From Sphagnum compactum (lineage: Eukaryota > Bryophyta > Sphagnopsida > Sphagnales): DNA of 64,000 bases. Location of the stretch: positions 13,694,304 to 13,758,303 of the forward strand of contig OZ234496.1 of NCBI GenBank assembly GCA_965153455.1, in the 5' to 3' direction. Shown piece by piece: positions 1 through 12,802 of this stretch. Numbering within the stretch: position 1 is the first letter of the stretch; every line of letters begins with the position of its first letter. The notes beneath the pieces were generated by a model that saw nothing but the letters and a program-made list of their open reading frames with translations, made no database searches and was not told where the DNA came from. The translations under genes were made by a program, and so were the position numbers.

Positions 1-145
1 GTATGCTCCTGAGGGGTTGCGTGCAGCGAGCAGATTTCGCCAGAGCAAGACAGGTACGCAACGAGGAAGACGACGACGGACTTTGTGGTACACTCTCTGT
101 CCCCCTGGCCATTTCTGGCATACGTACATTTGTTTTAAAAATACG

Positions 146-186
146 TATACATACATACATACATACATACAGACATACATACATAA
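146..186. repeat. ATAC microsatellite
   Basis: A run of the tetranucleotide ATAC, interrupted once by CAGAC, is directly visible. It lies in AT-rich DNA with no recognised gene. Bases 1-145 contain an open frame rich in Arg that I cannot assign to any family. Confidence 0.9.
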
Positions 187-429
187 TATACAAGCTTTGA
201 GGGGTTCTCTCTTCTTGGAAATTGGAACCGGAGGGTAAGAGTAGGGTATATTTATACCCCTGATTGGCCGTTCTCAAATATCCAAGAAGCGGTTCCTACC
301 CCTCGACTTGCGGTTCTCAAAAATCATAGAACTGGTTTTGGTGGGTTTTGTGCAGTTCTTCCTTTCCAAAGAGAACCTTGGGTCTCTTGTTTTTGACACT
401 TCACATTTATTTGGCGGTTCTCTAGGTGT

Positions 430-2380
430 GAGTTTGAGCCTTTTTCTTTTTCTTCTTTTTATAATTATTTATTTATTTATTTATTAAATTATTTGGTTTC
501 GATTTTGACACTTTTTTTTCAAATTCAAGAATTTAGAGTCCGATTTCGAAATTGAGTCAGGTTCCATGTACATGTTTAACACAATTCTCAAATGCTAAAA
601 ATTGTATAGGTACAAATTTTTAGAACAAATTGAAAACAAGGCTTCATATAGGTATGAAGTTCAACAATTAATTAAAATTAATATTTAAATATATAAATTT
701 CAACTTATTTGCCAACTTTTTTTCAAAAAAAATCAACATGCCCACCTTAAAAATATAAAAAATTGACTTTGCATTCAAGAAAAAAAAAATTATAAAATTT
801 CCCGATTTTGAAAAGACTAGTTTTTTGGTCCAATTCTTGTGTTGATTTCAACAAAAAGGATGCCAACTTGAGTCTAGGATACAAGAACTTAAACCCTAGA
901 TTTAAAGATTGAAAACTAGGCACACATCAACAATGCTAATGCTAGATATAATATTGGGTGATCTTGTGTCTTATTATTTATTTTCAAAGTGTATGTAAAT
1001 TCAAAAGGCACCAAATGGGTTGTAACCATTGTTCTAAAATTATTTTGAATTTTTTCAAGAATTGCAACTCTAGGTCTTATAAAACCCATAATTCTAAGAA
1101 CAGGTTGTCACCAGCATTTTTTTTTTCCCCCACTATTTTAAATAACTCCTCCGGTTCTGTTTCTTCCATAAAAAATTTCTTGAAAGTCCCTTGCAAAATT
1201 GGTTTACCTCTCAACCCAAAAACCAACAGTTAGGTATATGCTATGGTTCTTCGCCTTAAGAACATTCCCTTGTGTTTGGGAAAAAACCAATGTTGGGCAG
1301 TTTTTGTTTGGAAAGGTATGTAACGAATGAGTTGTCATTGGGGACACTTGTTTTGGGCTTTCAATTTTCGTTGCATTTGCCTTGAAACATTTAATTATAA
1401 TCTCCCATTCTTAATTCCCATTTACATGGTATGGGAAAGGCGGTGAGATAGTTAGGCTCGGAAGAGATAAGTTCAGATGACATCAACCGACAAACATCAT
1501 ATTTCTTTTTATTATATAGATTTGTCTATGTGTTTGTATTGCATTCATATTCTTCAAATGATTGATAGGTCACATGGTAGCTTCTTTTTTTTTTTAATTT
1601 TTTAATTTCACAAAAGTGGTGAATTTTTGCTGAAAAAGAACATTCCACATAAAAAGAACATGTTTTTTCAAGTTTTTTCCAAAAATGTTATCCTTTTGGA
1701 AATAGAGTAAATTTGCCACAACCTCATTTGAAGGTAGTGATTGATTCTCCAAATTTGCCAGATGACTTTTTTAGTTTGACAACAACAATATATTGTTCGC
1801 CTATTCCAAAATAAAAAGGAGATTGACAAGGAAAAACTAAAATTATCCATCCACTTTAAAGGAGAAGAGCTGGAAGGCAAAGGGGAAAAAAAAACCCCCA
1901 ATTCATCGATTCCCAAAAAAGAGAAAAAAATTGGAAGCCAAAAAAGAAAAAAAGAAATGTCCAACATAGTTGCAAAGGAGAAAAACTTGGAGGTGCAAAA
2001 TTAATTAAATAAATAAATAAATAATTGTCCACCTCTTGCAAAGGATGAAAAAGTTGGAAGGAAGATGACTAAATTGTTCACCAAACTTTTTTCCAAGGAA
2101 GTTCTCAAGAAGGTTTTTAGAGGAGAAAATGTAAGTTCATACAAAACATAGTAGATTAATAGATTAGTTTGAAAAGCACAAGCGAAAAACCCCTATCTTA
2201 ATTTTGTAAATTAATTCTGTCTAACATGATCAAGAACCTCTTCCCCATTTTGCAATGCAAGGTATTGAGCTGAATACAACATAAACTCAAAAGAGTGTCA
2301 AGTCTTGTGAGAATTATTACTAGAACTTCACAAAAACATTTTAACTTTGTTTAAAACATGAATCCTATATATTAATTCAC
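430..2380. other. AT-rich intergenic DNA
   Basis: Long A and T runs and scattered short frames, none with recognisable protein character. I see no gene, RNA or bounded mobile element here. The frames on the minus strand near 1670-2040 are phenylalanine/serine-rich products of poly-purine tracts, not proteins. Confidence 0.7.
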
Positions 2381-2386
2381 TAAGTC

Positions 2387-2482
2387 TGTCAGTCTGTCTG
2401 TAATCGTCGGTCTGTCTGTCAGTCTGTCTGTGATCGTCGGTCTGTCTGTCAGTATGTCTATGACCGTCGGTCTATCTGTGAC
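2387..2482. repeat. TCTGTCTG-based tandem repeat
   Basis: Three imperfect units of about 40 bp built on TCTGTCTGT followed by ATCGTCGG or ACCGTCGG. The same TCTGTCTG word recurs near 2860, so the 2490-2860 segment may be part of one larger repeat. Confidence 0.8.
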
Positions 2483-2920
2483 CCCTTTAGGTTTTAGGTT
2501 TTACGTCCGGTCCATTAGATACGTTCTCATCACCGTTCGATCTCTGACTGTTGAATGACTGAAAGCGAAAGTTAGTATGCAAACTGTCAAGGGGACTCAC
2601 CACTTCGTAACTCTTCATTTTATCTTACGTCTGATCGAGAATTGATCGTTAGATGCTAATCACCTACAACCGAACGTTCTCATCACCCGGTGATTTTTTT
2701 TTTCGCTTTTTCGATTTCCGTTACAAAATTGGAGCGAGCCGGATACCGAACGCTGAGACCTATAAGCGGTCTGGTGTCTTTTGGGGAGGTCCTGTAAACT
2801 TGTATCTGACAAGTTTGATGGCATCTGTTTTGATTAATAATGAAAGATAATTCACTTGGTCTGTCAGTGTGTCTGTCTGAATTGTCCATTCCGACCCGTT
2901 AACAGTCTCTGCGAGGCCAA

Positions 2921-3119
2921 TTCTGCAACCCCCAAGATGACATAAACGAGGTCCCGAAATGAGCCACACCTGGCTTGAAATGTTCCAACGTCAGGTGCGG
3001 GTCGTGGTGGCGAAGAGACACGATTCTGCAACCCCCCAGATGACAAAAACGAGGTCCCGAAATGAGCCGCACCTGACCTGAAATGTTCCAGCGCTAGGTG
3101 CGGGTCGTGGTGGCGGACA
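2921..3119. repeat. 103-bp tandem duplication, GC-rich
   Basis: Two adjacent copies (starting at 2921 and 3024) share TTCTGCAACCCCC, GAGGTCCCGAAATGAGCC and GGTGCGGGTCGTGGTGGCG with a few differences. The block is GC-rich against an AT-rich background and contains a short internal palindrome (CACCTGAC with GTCAGGTG). No coding sense is apparent. Confidence 0.85.
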
Positions 3120-3129
3120 GACACACGCT

Positions 3130-4850
3130 CGCTGGATCCTCCATCTCCCCGCACCAGCCATCGATCGCGTCGTCAGGAACTGACTGAATTCTCGGAGACA
3201 CCCTATCACAATGCAAGAAAGGGAAATACAGTAATAATAATTTACAAAAATGAAGAAACAAAATAAAGAATAAAAAAATAAAAAAATAAAACTTATAATA
3301 ATGAAGAAAAACCTTACTTGAAAAATAATGAGGTGTGTCTTCTTTCTCCAAACTTCAAACTTGCATCCAAATAAACAAAAATATAAAAGTGAAAAATAAA
3401 CACTTTATTTTTATTATACAAAATAAAAACAGAAAACACATAAATAAAATTTTTTTTTAAAAAAAAGATAGAAGCTCGCTTCAGCATGTATGTTTTCATG
3501 GGAGACTTTTCAACGAATTTTCGTCACGGGTACCCACTAGTGTCAAATTATGCCAATATCATCTACATAATAGATCTTTGCCCCCCACACATGCATTGAT
3601 GGGGGGATGGATTGAAGAAGATCCATTTATTTCTTCAACTTGTTATGAATGCAAGCAATATCACAAGCCCCACCCACCAGGTAGTAACTTGTTCCTAACT
3701 AGCAACCATGATAAGATGCCACAAGCTCTATCAAGTATTTTGAAGGACTAGGTATATTCCAAAAACCCCACAATACAACAACAATACATTCAAGCATTTG
3801 TGTGAATGCGAGTGAATAAATAGATACCCCACTCTCTTTCGGAAGGGTAGCAGCATTAGTACAAGCCAAAAAGGTGACGACCAACTTTAGGACTAGAAAT
3901 TCCATGTAACCAATGAGATGACTTAATATGACCCAAGAGGGCCCAATTGAAAACTTTTGGGAGGGGGTGAGGAGGACCCGGTTTTCAGATTTTTTTTGGA
4001 TTTTGGTGTTCTCACTATGTTCACAATGGTTCCCAACGACTCTCCCCATGTGTTCACCAAGCTATTCCTAATAGCGCCACACTTTATTTATCCCATATCC
4101 TTTGCCCAAAATTCTACCCTTCAAGTTTTATACATAGACCAAAGGGAACCACTTTATAACGTTTTGTTTCGGGTTGCACTAGTCTCCACCATGATAAAAA
4201 AGCAAAATTCTTTCTCACAACCTTAAGCTTGCCAGCAACAATTCACATTAGAACCAGAAAGAAGAGTTTCTCTTTGAATTTCATGTGCATTTTGTCACAA
4301 AATCCCAAAAACGAACTTGACCAAACACCAAAACTCAACATGAGATTGTTGTGATTAACATCTAATGTGATTGTGGAGGGTCGTGCAGAGGAAAGCTGCC
4401 TGTCTACACACACCTATGGAGGTGCTAAAAAGAGTTTGGTCTTACCTGCGGTACCTGAGGCAAATCTTGAGGCATGCAACCCTCCTCTGCCTGACAGTCA
4501 TAGACTAAGCAAGCATGGATCTGTAATGTTTGATCATTTTTACGACTTCTCCATTGTCAGCTAAATTGTCGAATGACCCTGAGGTGCTTACCAAACCAAG
4601 GACAAAATAGTTTTCTTCATTAGGGAGGACCAATTGTCCTCTTGATTGTTATGAGCTTTAAACCAAAAATGAAGAGAAAATAAACTCAGGACTGATTTGT
4701 CAAGCAAGAAAATTTGCTGGGTATAGCAAATAGAAGAGAACTCCAGTGGGAGTATATGATATAGTTATTGAAGTAAATTCCAATAGGGACCTGTCTTTGT
4801 GCTAGTACGAAGTTGCCTCCTGTGTGCTACCTATAAAAGCATTCCCTCTC
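3130..4850. other. Intergenic DNA, no feature recognised
   Basis: A 116-codon minus-strand frame (3699-4049) shows no family I can recognise. The part next to 4860 probably includes the 3' untranslated region of the minus-strand RPI4-like gene, but I see no clear polyadenylation signal. Confidence 0.5.
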
Positions 4851-4861
4851 CCATTTGTTCT

Positions 4862-7800
4862 TCATTCCATTGAAGTGAAAGCAGATTTGAACAGAGATGT
4901 TCTGATTTTGACTCCAGTGCTGCTTGCAACCGCAGCTGCATATCTGCAGCACAAGAGGAACTTTATTTACCTCCAAAATGTAAATCAAGGCACTCTCAAT
5001 GAGCATCAACCAGGGATGTAAAGCTGGATGGCAACCCGCATAAATTTCAAGAAAGCAAGACAGGCAATGACAATGCCCAAAGATGGGAAAACATGGACAG
5101 ATACATCAATGCAACTGAAACCAGAAATATATATGGAAGCAACAACAAACTGACATATATTAATGAATATGGCTTCAGTCCCACTCTGGAACAAACAAGC
5201 TAGAAAGACCAGGAGTGATGCTAGCAGATGCAAAAACAACTTCAAAAACTTACGCAGTGTCCAACACAAGCCCATGAGTGACAATCCCACTTATTGCCTC
5301 CAAGCTCTGTGCTACCTCAACTGCACATGACACAGGCCAGCCATGAGTGTGAGTCAATAAGAGTTAGCCAGACCAAGGATGTGGATCCTGGCTCTATTTC
5401 TATGGATAAGTCAGAAGCTCCTCCGCCTAACATCTCTCTTGAAACTCTGAAAGTTTTCCTGTCAAGAGTTGCTCAGAGCCCACATCTGCAACTGCGCTTC
5501 AAACCCTTGACGATCAGGGAATATGGATAGAAAAGCTCCATCCCAGATTCCAGTTTCTTCCAGGAAGACCAGAAGTCTGCAACCACTGCATCCTCAGGCA
5601 CCATGCAGCTTGTTTAAGCATTCAAGACTCCTTAGGACCATCTGCCTCTGAAATTCTGTTTCACAAAAAACACATATCGAAGAGTGCTAGCCCACCTGCA
5701 TTTGCTATAGGGGTCGTAAAAATCACATCCAATACAAAGTGGCCTTCAGCTGTCACAAGGGGAAAATCCCCTCCCATTGGACCTGCTTCTCCATGACTTG
5801 GTCTCCTCCACACCTGGGTAAGGAGTAAAACAACTGCAGGATAAGCAGGATCTTCAATGAATCAAAGTGCCTAGAAAATTACTTCATGCATTTTGGTGTG
5901 CAAGAACTAGAAGAAATGACTGGGACCAAGGACTACTAGTTCTGGCAGGTTCTAATAACATCTAATGGACATGTGAATTATGGCTAGGACAGCAGTCATT
6001 TCCATTTGTCAAATTCAATATAGATCCAGAATCAATCACAGGAGCGGGATCTACCTCTGCATCACCTAAAAAAAGGTCATCAATCTCCTCTGCCACATCC
6101 AGCCAGTCTTCCTGCACACACACGAAAACAACAAAGAAGCAAAACTTTTTCAGTATTCCCAACAGAAATACTTTGCTCCTATGAAGCTTTGTCAGAAACA
6201 AAGTTAGATGTAACCACTCAATAATGCATCATGGCTGTTCTGCAAAAGATACTCCTGACCCTCTTTTGACATCATGCAGGATGGCTATGAAATTTTTGTG
6301 CTGTAATCATGCTCACTTGATTGGCAGACTCAAGGACAATTACATGGTGAAAGAGGGACCTGCTCAATGAGGACAGGCACTGCATCCTTCAGCTGCCCAA
6401 CAAATTTGCTCTCCTCAATTATGAATACCATCTGCTTTGCTGCTTTTGCTATTGCCTGTCCAATGTCCAAATTGTGTCAGTCATCACCCCCAAGCCCATC
6501 CATGACACAAAAGCGATCCTCAACTTTAGAACATATTTCTATCACCATGGCTGAAACTGGCTCAGTTACAATGCCATCTATATTTGTTGCAATGTCCTTC
6601 TATATGGCAATCACCTAGTGTTTCTAATTTCTGACAAGATTACTTTGCTCATGACTTACTGCTACAAGGGAAACAGAAGCTCCATCACTTTCTGGAGAAT
6701 AGCATACTACAAGGGTTTTCAAAGGAATGGAGGCCCAAGCACACCTTACTTTCTCCTTGAGAATGGACTCACGGCCTGCTACCCCCTTGCGCCCAACAAT
6801 TGCAAAAAGTGTGCCTTCTTGTACTGCATCCGCATCATCAAAAGCAAAATCAAGCTGCTTCAACACCCCCAATTCAAAACCCCGAAGAAGGATATTGAGA
6901 ACTCAAAACAATCTCCATTTGATGGAAATGGTAACAGCCTAGATTGCACTCTGCAAGACTTCTGGGAGTTGGAACAATTAAGCTGCTTCAAGGCTTTTCC
7001 TATACAGGTGCCTGCTCAGAAGTCAAGAATTGTGGGAATCTTGTGGACGGATACAAACAAAACAGTATCAGGAAATTGCTGGGCTTGAAACAAGCTCTGA
7101 AGTGAATTTCTGAAGTGAAATGCAACTTCATGTACCTGTGGATAATCTTGAAAGGTTGCAAGTGGGACACCTGCCTTAGCTGCTTCAACAGCACTCATAC
7201 TCGTCCTGTAACCAATCACACAACCCATGTTAACCATCCTGCACTGCCTTGAAGGTTCCTTTGCCAAGCAATCAGAGAAACATGGCCCCACAGAAGAGAA
7301 AGAATTGGCTTCCAGGGTACAGTCAACAGCAAAGAAAGCACAACTTCCACCAAGGTGAGCAAAGACGAGTTTTTTTTTCAACCAAAGTTAACAGAGTCAT
7401 TCCTAAGAAGCGATTTTGTTTAGCAGAAAGCAGAAAGCTCACATGGGCACACCCGCAATCTCCCGAAGAGACCCATCTTTGAGCTTCTCGCCCATGTAGC
7501 GAATAGCCATGCTAGATGCGAGCCCTGTTCCTAATCCTACTGCCATTCCGCTCCTCACGAAGTAATCCACCTGCGAGAAAACCCTAATCAGCTCCACGCA
7601 GCGCACGACGTATTCCAGCATCTAACGGAATGCCAAGGCACACTTTCTGTCACTCTCTACGCAATAATACTCCACAAAGCATGTGAGTCACACAGACCAC
7701 TTGTTTTGCAGCCTCCTCCAGCTGCGGTTTGAGCGAAGCTTGCACACACAACGGTCTCGAGATCGTCGTCCTCAACTTCCCACCAGGTGATGATGAGGTT

Positions 7801-8039
7801 GATATCCTTCTTGTGCCGCCGCGACTCTCCTCCCCCTCTCGTCGAAGAAAAGACGAGAAAGGACAATGGGGCTTGCACGACGAACGCTGCCAAATTCTGG
7901 AGCGGTTTCCTGAAACCGATGCATGGCTCGAAACTGAATTATCAGCACGGAAACGGGGAGAACGGGCTTGCGGCAAGAGGAGAGGAGTGACTGGCGGGAC
8001 TTTGGAGGAGAAGGAGAGGGTCTGTTGTGCCGATGCCAT
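4862..8039 (-). CDS. RPI4: RPI4-like ribose-5-phosphate isomerase family protein, chloroplast-targeted, nine exons
   Basis: Nine exons join in frame with GT-AG introns: 8039-7701, 7570-7443, 7205-7136, 6854-6750, 6455-6360, 6111-6055, 5813-5696, 5320-5254, 4943-4862, giving 353 residues plus TGA. Residues 1 to about 90 are Ser/Arg-rich with few acidics, as in a plastid transit peptide. The mature part follows the RpiA fold order: GLGTG phosphate loop at 125-129, LDFAFDDAD at 180-188, GRESILKEK ending at 214, [12 protein letters not shown] at 254-265, [12 protein letters not shown] near 289-300, [12 protein letters not shown] near 316-327. RpiA enzymes interconvert ribose-5-P and ribulose-5-P in the Calvin and pentose-phosphate pathways. 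The usual DGADE and KGxGGA active-site motifs are altered here, as I recall for the plant RPI4 branch, so activity is uncertain. I chose the ATG at 8039 (GCGATGGC context). An in-frame ATG at 8168 would add 43 residues that do not look like a transit peptide. Confidence 0.9.
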
Positions 8040-8199
8040 CGCTGCTGTGACTATGCGTGTCTTGACACTATCAAACCCTAAATCTGCGACAAAAGAGACT
8101 GTCGTGTGCACACAGATGAGGCCTCTTCTTCTTCCCGCCTCGTCTCTTCCGTTTTGCGCAAAGTGCAATCTGAATCACTCACACAAAGTAATTTGAACA

Positions 8200-9570
8200 C
8201 TGCGTAAAACGGACGGACGTAATTCAAGCTTTTCTTAAGCAGGATTCTTCCAAGAATACATCATTACTGCAAAACAAAAGCAGAAATACTTCCAGCAGAT
8301 TGCATCACCTGATCTGAAATCCGCTTTTTCGAATGTCATGAATCACATTGGCCGTTGCTGAGGCGTGGATGGAATCACAAATAAAGGAAAGACGACGACA
8401 ATGCTGCGTGTTAGCTGCTAGCTCCAGCAGGGGCGTGACTGAGAAGCCAACACACAAAGATTATGGCAAATCTTGCTCAATGCCTCATGCTCAATAGCCG
8501 CCGCTTCCGCATTTCAGAGAGGACTTGCTGTGAAATTCAGTGAAATAATATCTATATTACTTGAATGGAAATCGCAAGTCCATCACTGTTGAGAATTGCA
8601 ACTTTCCTCCACATTGCATTGCGTTGCATCCTCTTTGCTTTTGCTGAAATTGAGTAAGTACCTCTCGAGAACCAAACAAACCAGCAACAACACACACTAC
8701 TGTTGCTGCTGCAGCATTTCTCAGAGCTTGTAACAAGCTTTCCAACTCTGTCGTGTCCGTTTCCAGACACTGGATCTTGTGATTATTACTACACAAATCT
8801 TCAAACCTTCTTGATGTACTTGCAAAGAGTAACTTCTCGGACCTCATTACTCTAGTGTATATCACCAATGCTTGACAAGATCACCTGTACAACAACAACA
8901 ACAAAAACCTGCAAGGTCCAAAGCTTGATAGATCCCTCATGATAAAAAACAAACACCAACAATTTGCAAGCTCCAAAGCTTGGTACATCCCTCACCTCAA
9001 ACAACAAAACTCTGCGGAATATCCCTATCAGATTGCACATGAAAGCCTCTGGTACAATCTGAAAGCTACATAAAGAAGCTTGAAATTGCTTGCAAGATCC
9101 CGGGATTGGAATATCGAGTCCTTGCAAACAGACCGTTGCTAGACTTCCTTGTGCAACTTCAAAAAGGCTTCTGTGTCTTCTATTGATACCACGATCCTCC
9201 TGCTCAGCACCTGTGACCCTTACTTCAGTAAATCCTTGCCTGTGAATAACGAAAAATCTACCCAAAAATTTGAAGATTTCGGAGTGAGGCATGGACAAGC
9301 AACAGAGTGACACAGAGAGCAATTATGCTTCACCTTCTTCACTGCAGCATGAGCTGTGTTTTGGTACACTGTGGAAGATGTTTTGGTGCAATACATGAGG
9401 TGGATTGCCATACCAATCTATGGATTGCTTGCTGGATCATGAACTTCAAAAATTTGTTTGAGATTGGCAAAATATAGCAGGAAATTGTGAGTAAGTAATG
9501 CGCATACAGCTTCTTTCCAGAACTTTGCTGAGAGATAGGCTGCTGGCCTGCTGCTGCAACAAACAAAAAC
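8200..9570. other. 5' flank of the RPI4-like gene and unassigned DNA
   Basis: It probably holds the promoter of the minus-strand RPI4-like gene, though no convincing TATA box is visible close to 8170-8260. A 156-codon minus-strand frame (8852-9322) contains duplicated words such as CAAGCTCCAAAGCTTG and has no recognisable domain, so I do not call it a gene. Confidence 0.4.
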
Positions 9571-9576
9571 CTGTGT

Positions 9577-9975
9577 CACTAAGAAAACACAAATCAAAGG
9601 GAAAGACTCCATACCTTCATGCCAATTTCTAGACCATGTTATATGACATAATCTTTTGGTGTGATAATCATGCGCACTCGGAATGGTGACCAAAATGTAC
9701 CATGGAATGGTCAAGAAGACACATATCAAAGGCACAACTCCATACCTTTGTGTCATTCTGGACCACATTATATGACATAATCTTCCGGTGCTGTGCACAC
9801 ATACTTGTAATGGTGACCAAAATGTACTATGGAAAGGTCAAGAAAACACATATCAAAGGGAAGACTCCATACTCCATACATTCATGTCATTTTCTTGACC
9901 ACATTATATGACATAATCTTTTGATGGTGATCATACACACTCATAATTGTGACCAAAATGTACTATGGTATGGTT
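9577..9975. repeat. Three-copy tandem repeat of 127-132 bp
   Basis: Units begin at about 9581, 9713 and 9840. Each carries ACATATCAAAGG, GACTCCATACC, TTATATGACATAATCTT and GGTGACCAAAATGTAC. Units two and three differ by small indels. No coding potential is evident. Confidence 0.85.
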
Positions 9976-10230
9976 AAGCACCTGTCCATCATTATGTTGA
10001 GCAAGGCACCAAGCAAGTCCGAGTAGGGTGAGCTAGGCGACGCACCCAACCTAATGGGCAAGTAGGGCAACAACACATTCCATGACATTATGGTTCCCAT
10101 GATATTAAAAGAAAATCCTGCTCAATGGACACATATTGAATCATTATTATTATGAATGTATGGTCATCACTTGAAGATTATGTCATATGATGTGCTCAAG
10201 AAAGTGACATAATTTGCCACCCCAAACCTT

Positions 10231-10277
10231 AATGTGTTTGCTAAACATTTTTCTTAAAAATGTTTAGCAAACACATT
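10231..10277. repeat. Perfect inverted repeat (hairpin), 22-bp arms, 3-nt loop
   Basis: The left arm 10231-10252 and right arm 10256-10277 are exact reverse complements around the loop CTT. The core arm word is GTGTTTGCTAAACATTTTT. It stands alone in AT-rich DNA. It could be a tiny MITE remnant or a transcribed hairpin. Confidence 0.9.
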
Positions 10278-10279
10278 TT

Positions 10280-12800
10280 TATATACATGATAGAGTACTT
10301 TCCACAATAGTTCTTCTTCAGAGCCTTTACCTTCAGCTCTTGAATTTGGTGGTAATTGCCACACTTCCATTTTTCTTATTCTTTTTTTATGTCATGACTC
10401 ACCTTGTGCTCGATCAAATTCAATGTGTTTCATGTGTGTGGCCTTTGAAATACCCACTAGGTGCATTCCGTGTTATGTAGGATGAACCAACTCATGAAAA
10501 AGTTTAGTTGTAACATGCAGAGTCCTGCATCATGTATGCTCAAAGGCTACATGATGAAAAAGCTTTTGAGGTTTGTGATATACTTGCAAGGCTTATGTGT
10601 TATATCATCTCATGGAGTGTTGAATGTGAAAGAGGAATAGGGTGTTGTGGAAGAAGTGTTCAAGGAAGTTGCAAAAAGATTTGTTTCAAGATAATTAACA
10701 CCAATCTTTTTATTAATTGGTTCAAGTAATAACAGCATCCCTTTGATAGTTGCAAACAACCTTTTGAATGGTAATTATGATTAAAAATCCATGTTGTGTG
10801 ATAGGTGAATATAAATCTTGAAACAAAAGTTTCCCCTTAAAATGCAAACTTCCGTAAGGCATCCACCATAAAGCTATTATATGGTAGTTTTTATGAATAA
10901 AAAAAATAAAAGCCAATTGTGAAAACTTGTTGTAAGTTAGTGCAAGAGAATTTGCATTTCAATATTGGATTTATAACTTTCCATGTGAATATCCATGTAT
11001 TTTTTTCTTCCTAACTTGGTTTTGTAGTGAATATGAATAGAAAAAAATAGTTCAAAAGGTTGAGAATGGGAAGAAAAGTCATTTTTCATGCGCTTGCAAC
11101 TTGGCACAATGTTACAACCATCAATGTGATAACAAACATGTGGAAGTTGATGATATTGTTGTGTTGAACATCCCCCACCATCAAGAATAGTTTTGAGGTA
11201 TCTATGATTCAAGTAATGGGTAAAAATGGGCTACATGACCTAAATACTAGTTATTTACCTAAAATACACTAATGAATGTGTAATTAAGTAGTTAAATCTT
11301 AATTATTATAAATACATTGTTGATAATATATAATGAATTAGGTCAAATTTGTAAGGATTATTTATAATTTGGTTGTAATTATCAATCAACAATATAGTAT
11401 ATTATAACTATCTTGATATTTTATATAATTCAAAGATTTATAATATGGTTGTAATTATTAATTATAATTAAATAACTAGACATTAACTATTACTAATTTT
11501 TATTTTAACTTAATTAACATACATTTTTACCTACCTATTTATTTATTTGTGTATTTACTATATTTATGTATTTATTTAGGAATAATGTTGTGTGAACTAA
11601 AAGGCTCTTTGGTGTTGTTTGGATAAAAAAATGTTTCTCCTTCCCAAAAGTTTGTCCCATATTGTTTGTCATCCTTTCCAAATAATGAGCAATATAAATA
11701 GATGCACCATAAGCATCCAAAACATAAGAAATATTTTTAAAAGGAAGGACACTTGGGATGAACCAATTGAAAAGGCTCAACCTTAAAAGCCAAATTCAAA
11801 ATGAAATAGGATTTTCCTACTTAGGTCATCTAGGTGTAGGTTTAATCTAGGTGGTGTACATTTAAGCCTAATAAAGGTCATAGGTTGCCCTAACCTATTT
11901 TAGGCTTCTATACCTAGTTACTAATTATAGGCTCCTAGATCTAGGCTTAGGAACTAAGGTTGTAGGTTCCTAAACATAGGTACCTTAGGAGTAGGTATTT
12001 AATTTTAGGCTTAAACTAGGTTGCTTAGGTTGTATCCAAGTGGCATAGCTTAGTGGCCAATGTTTAAATGCCACATGGCATTTAATTGCATAGTCAAAAT
12101 GGTGTTTGACGAGTCAAAATATCATTTAATTATTGTATTAACTAGTCAAAATGACTAATCAAAAATACCAAGGATGTTAGTCCACGAGCCTGCAAGCATG
12201 AACAGGTGAACATGAATGCATGACCAGGACATAATTATTTTTAGAATATTTTGTCCATGTCGACAAAATATTAAAAGAATATTTTTTGACACGTATGACA
12301 TAATCTTTGTTGACATGGAAGAATATTCTACCACGCGTCCATGGATAAATAATCTTTATGGATGAAAATATTGATGAAAAAATGGATGAAAAAAATATGA
12401 ACTTTATTCTGAATGTTGGCAACACATATTATTTTTGCGGAAAATTGACCAAAAAAAACAGGGTTAAAACAATTTATGTTGGTTTCTTTCAAAACAATTC
12501 GACAAATGAAATGTTCAAATCACACTTTAGAACCATACTTCATATTTCCTTAATATGAAATATATTCAAGCTCTACAACATCTAAACCATACATAATGTT
12601 AAATTAAATCCCATAGACCCATCAAGAAGCATGTGCCAATCCAAACACTAACTATTCACCACCAGGAGGCATGTACCCATAGGAACAAAAACAATATGAA
12701 ACAACCCACAACACTTCACATTGCTTACACCAATTCAAGTTATTTTTTATTTTCGTTCACTCTTTCAACCTCTTGCATCTAACATGATTCTTGTTACTTG
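10280..12800. other. AT-rich intergenic DNA with TAGG-rich patch
   Basis: No gene is recognised. Bases 11815-12030 are dense in TAGG, CCTA and GGTA words in both orientations, the same low-complexity style that recurs at 51595-51735, 54490-54740 and 61000-61845. Confidence 0.6.
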
Positions 12801-12802
12801 CA

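Noticed and set aside
5962-6201. RPI4-like gene ending in the DPAPVIDSG tail after GDAEV
   Set aside because: A GTAGAT donor after GDAE joins in phase to [11 protein letters not shown] at 5813, which matches the family, so the tail is intron.
6367-6618. Possible stops in exon 5 of the RPI4-like gene suggesting a pseudogene
   Set aside because: The TAG and TGA fall in the intron upstream of the acceptor at 6456. The exon 6455-6360 is clean and in phase.
7729-8196. 155-codon plus frame
   Set aside because: It is antisense to the transit-peptide exon of the RPI4-like gene, whose exon phases are fully supported.
8852-9322. 156-codon minus frame as a gene
   Set aside because: It is built partly from a locally duplicated CAAGCTCCAAAGCTTG phrase and an ACA run, with no domain or splice context.
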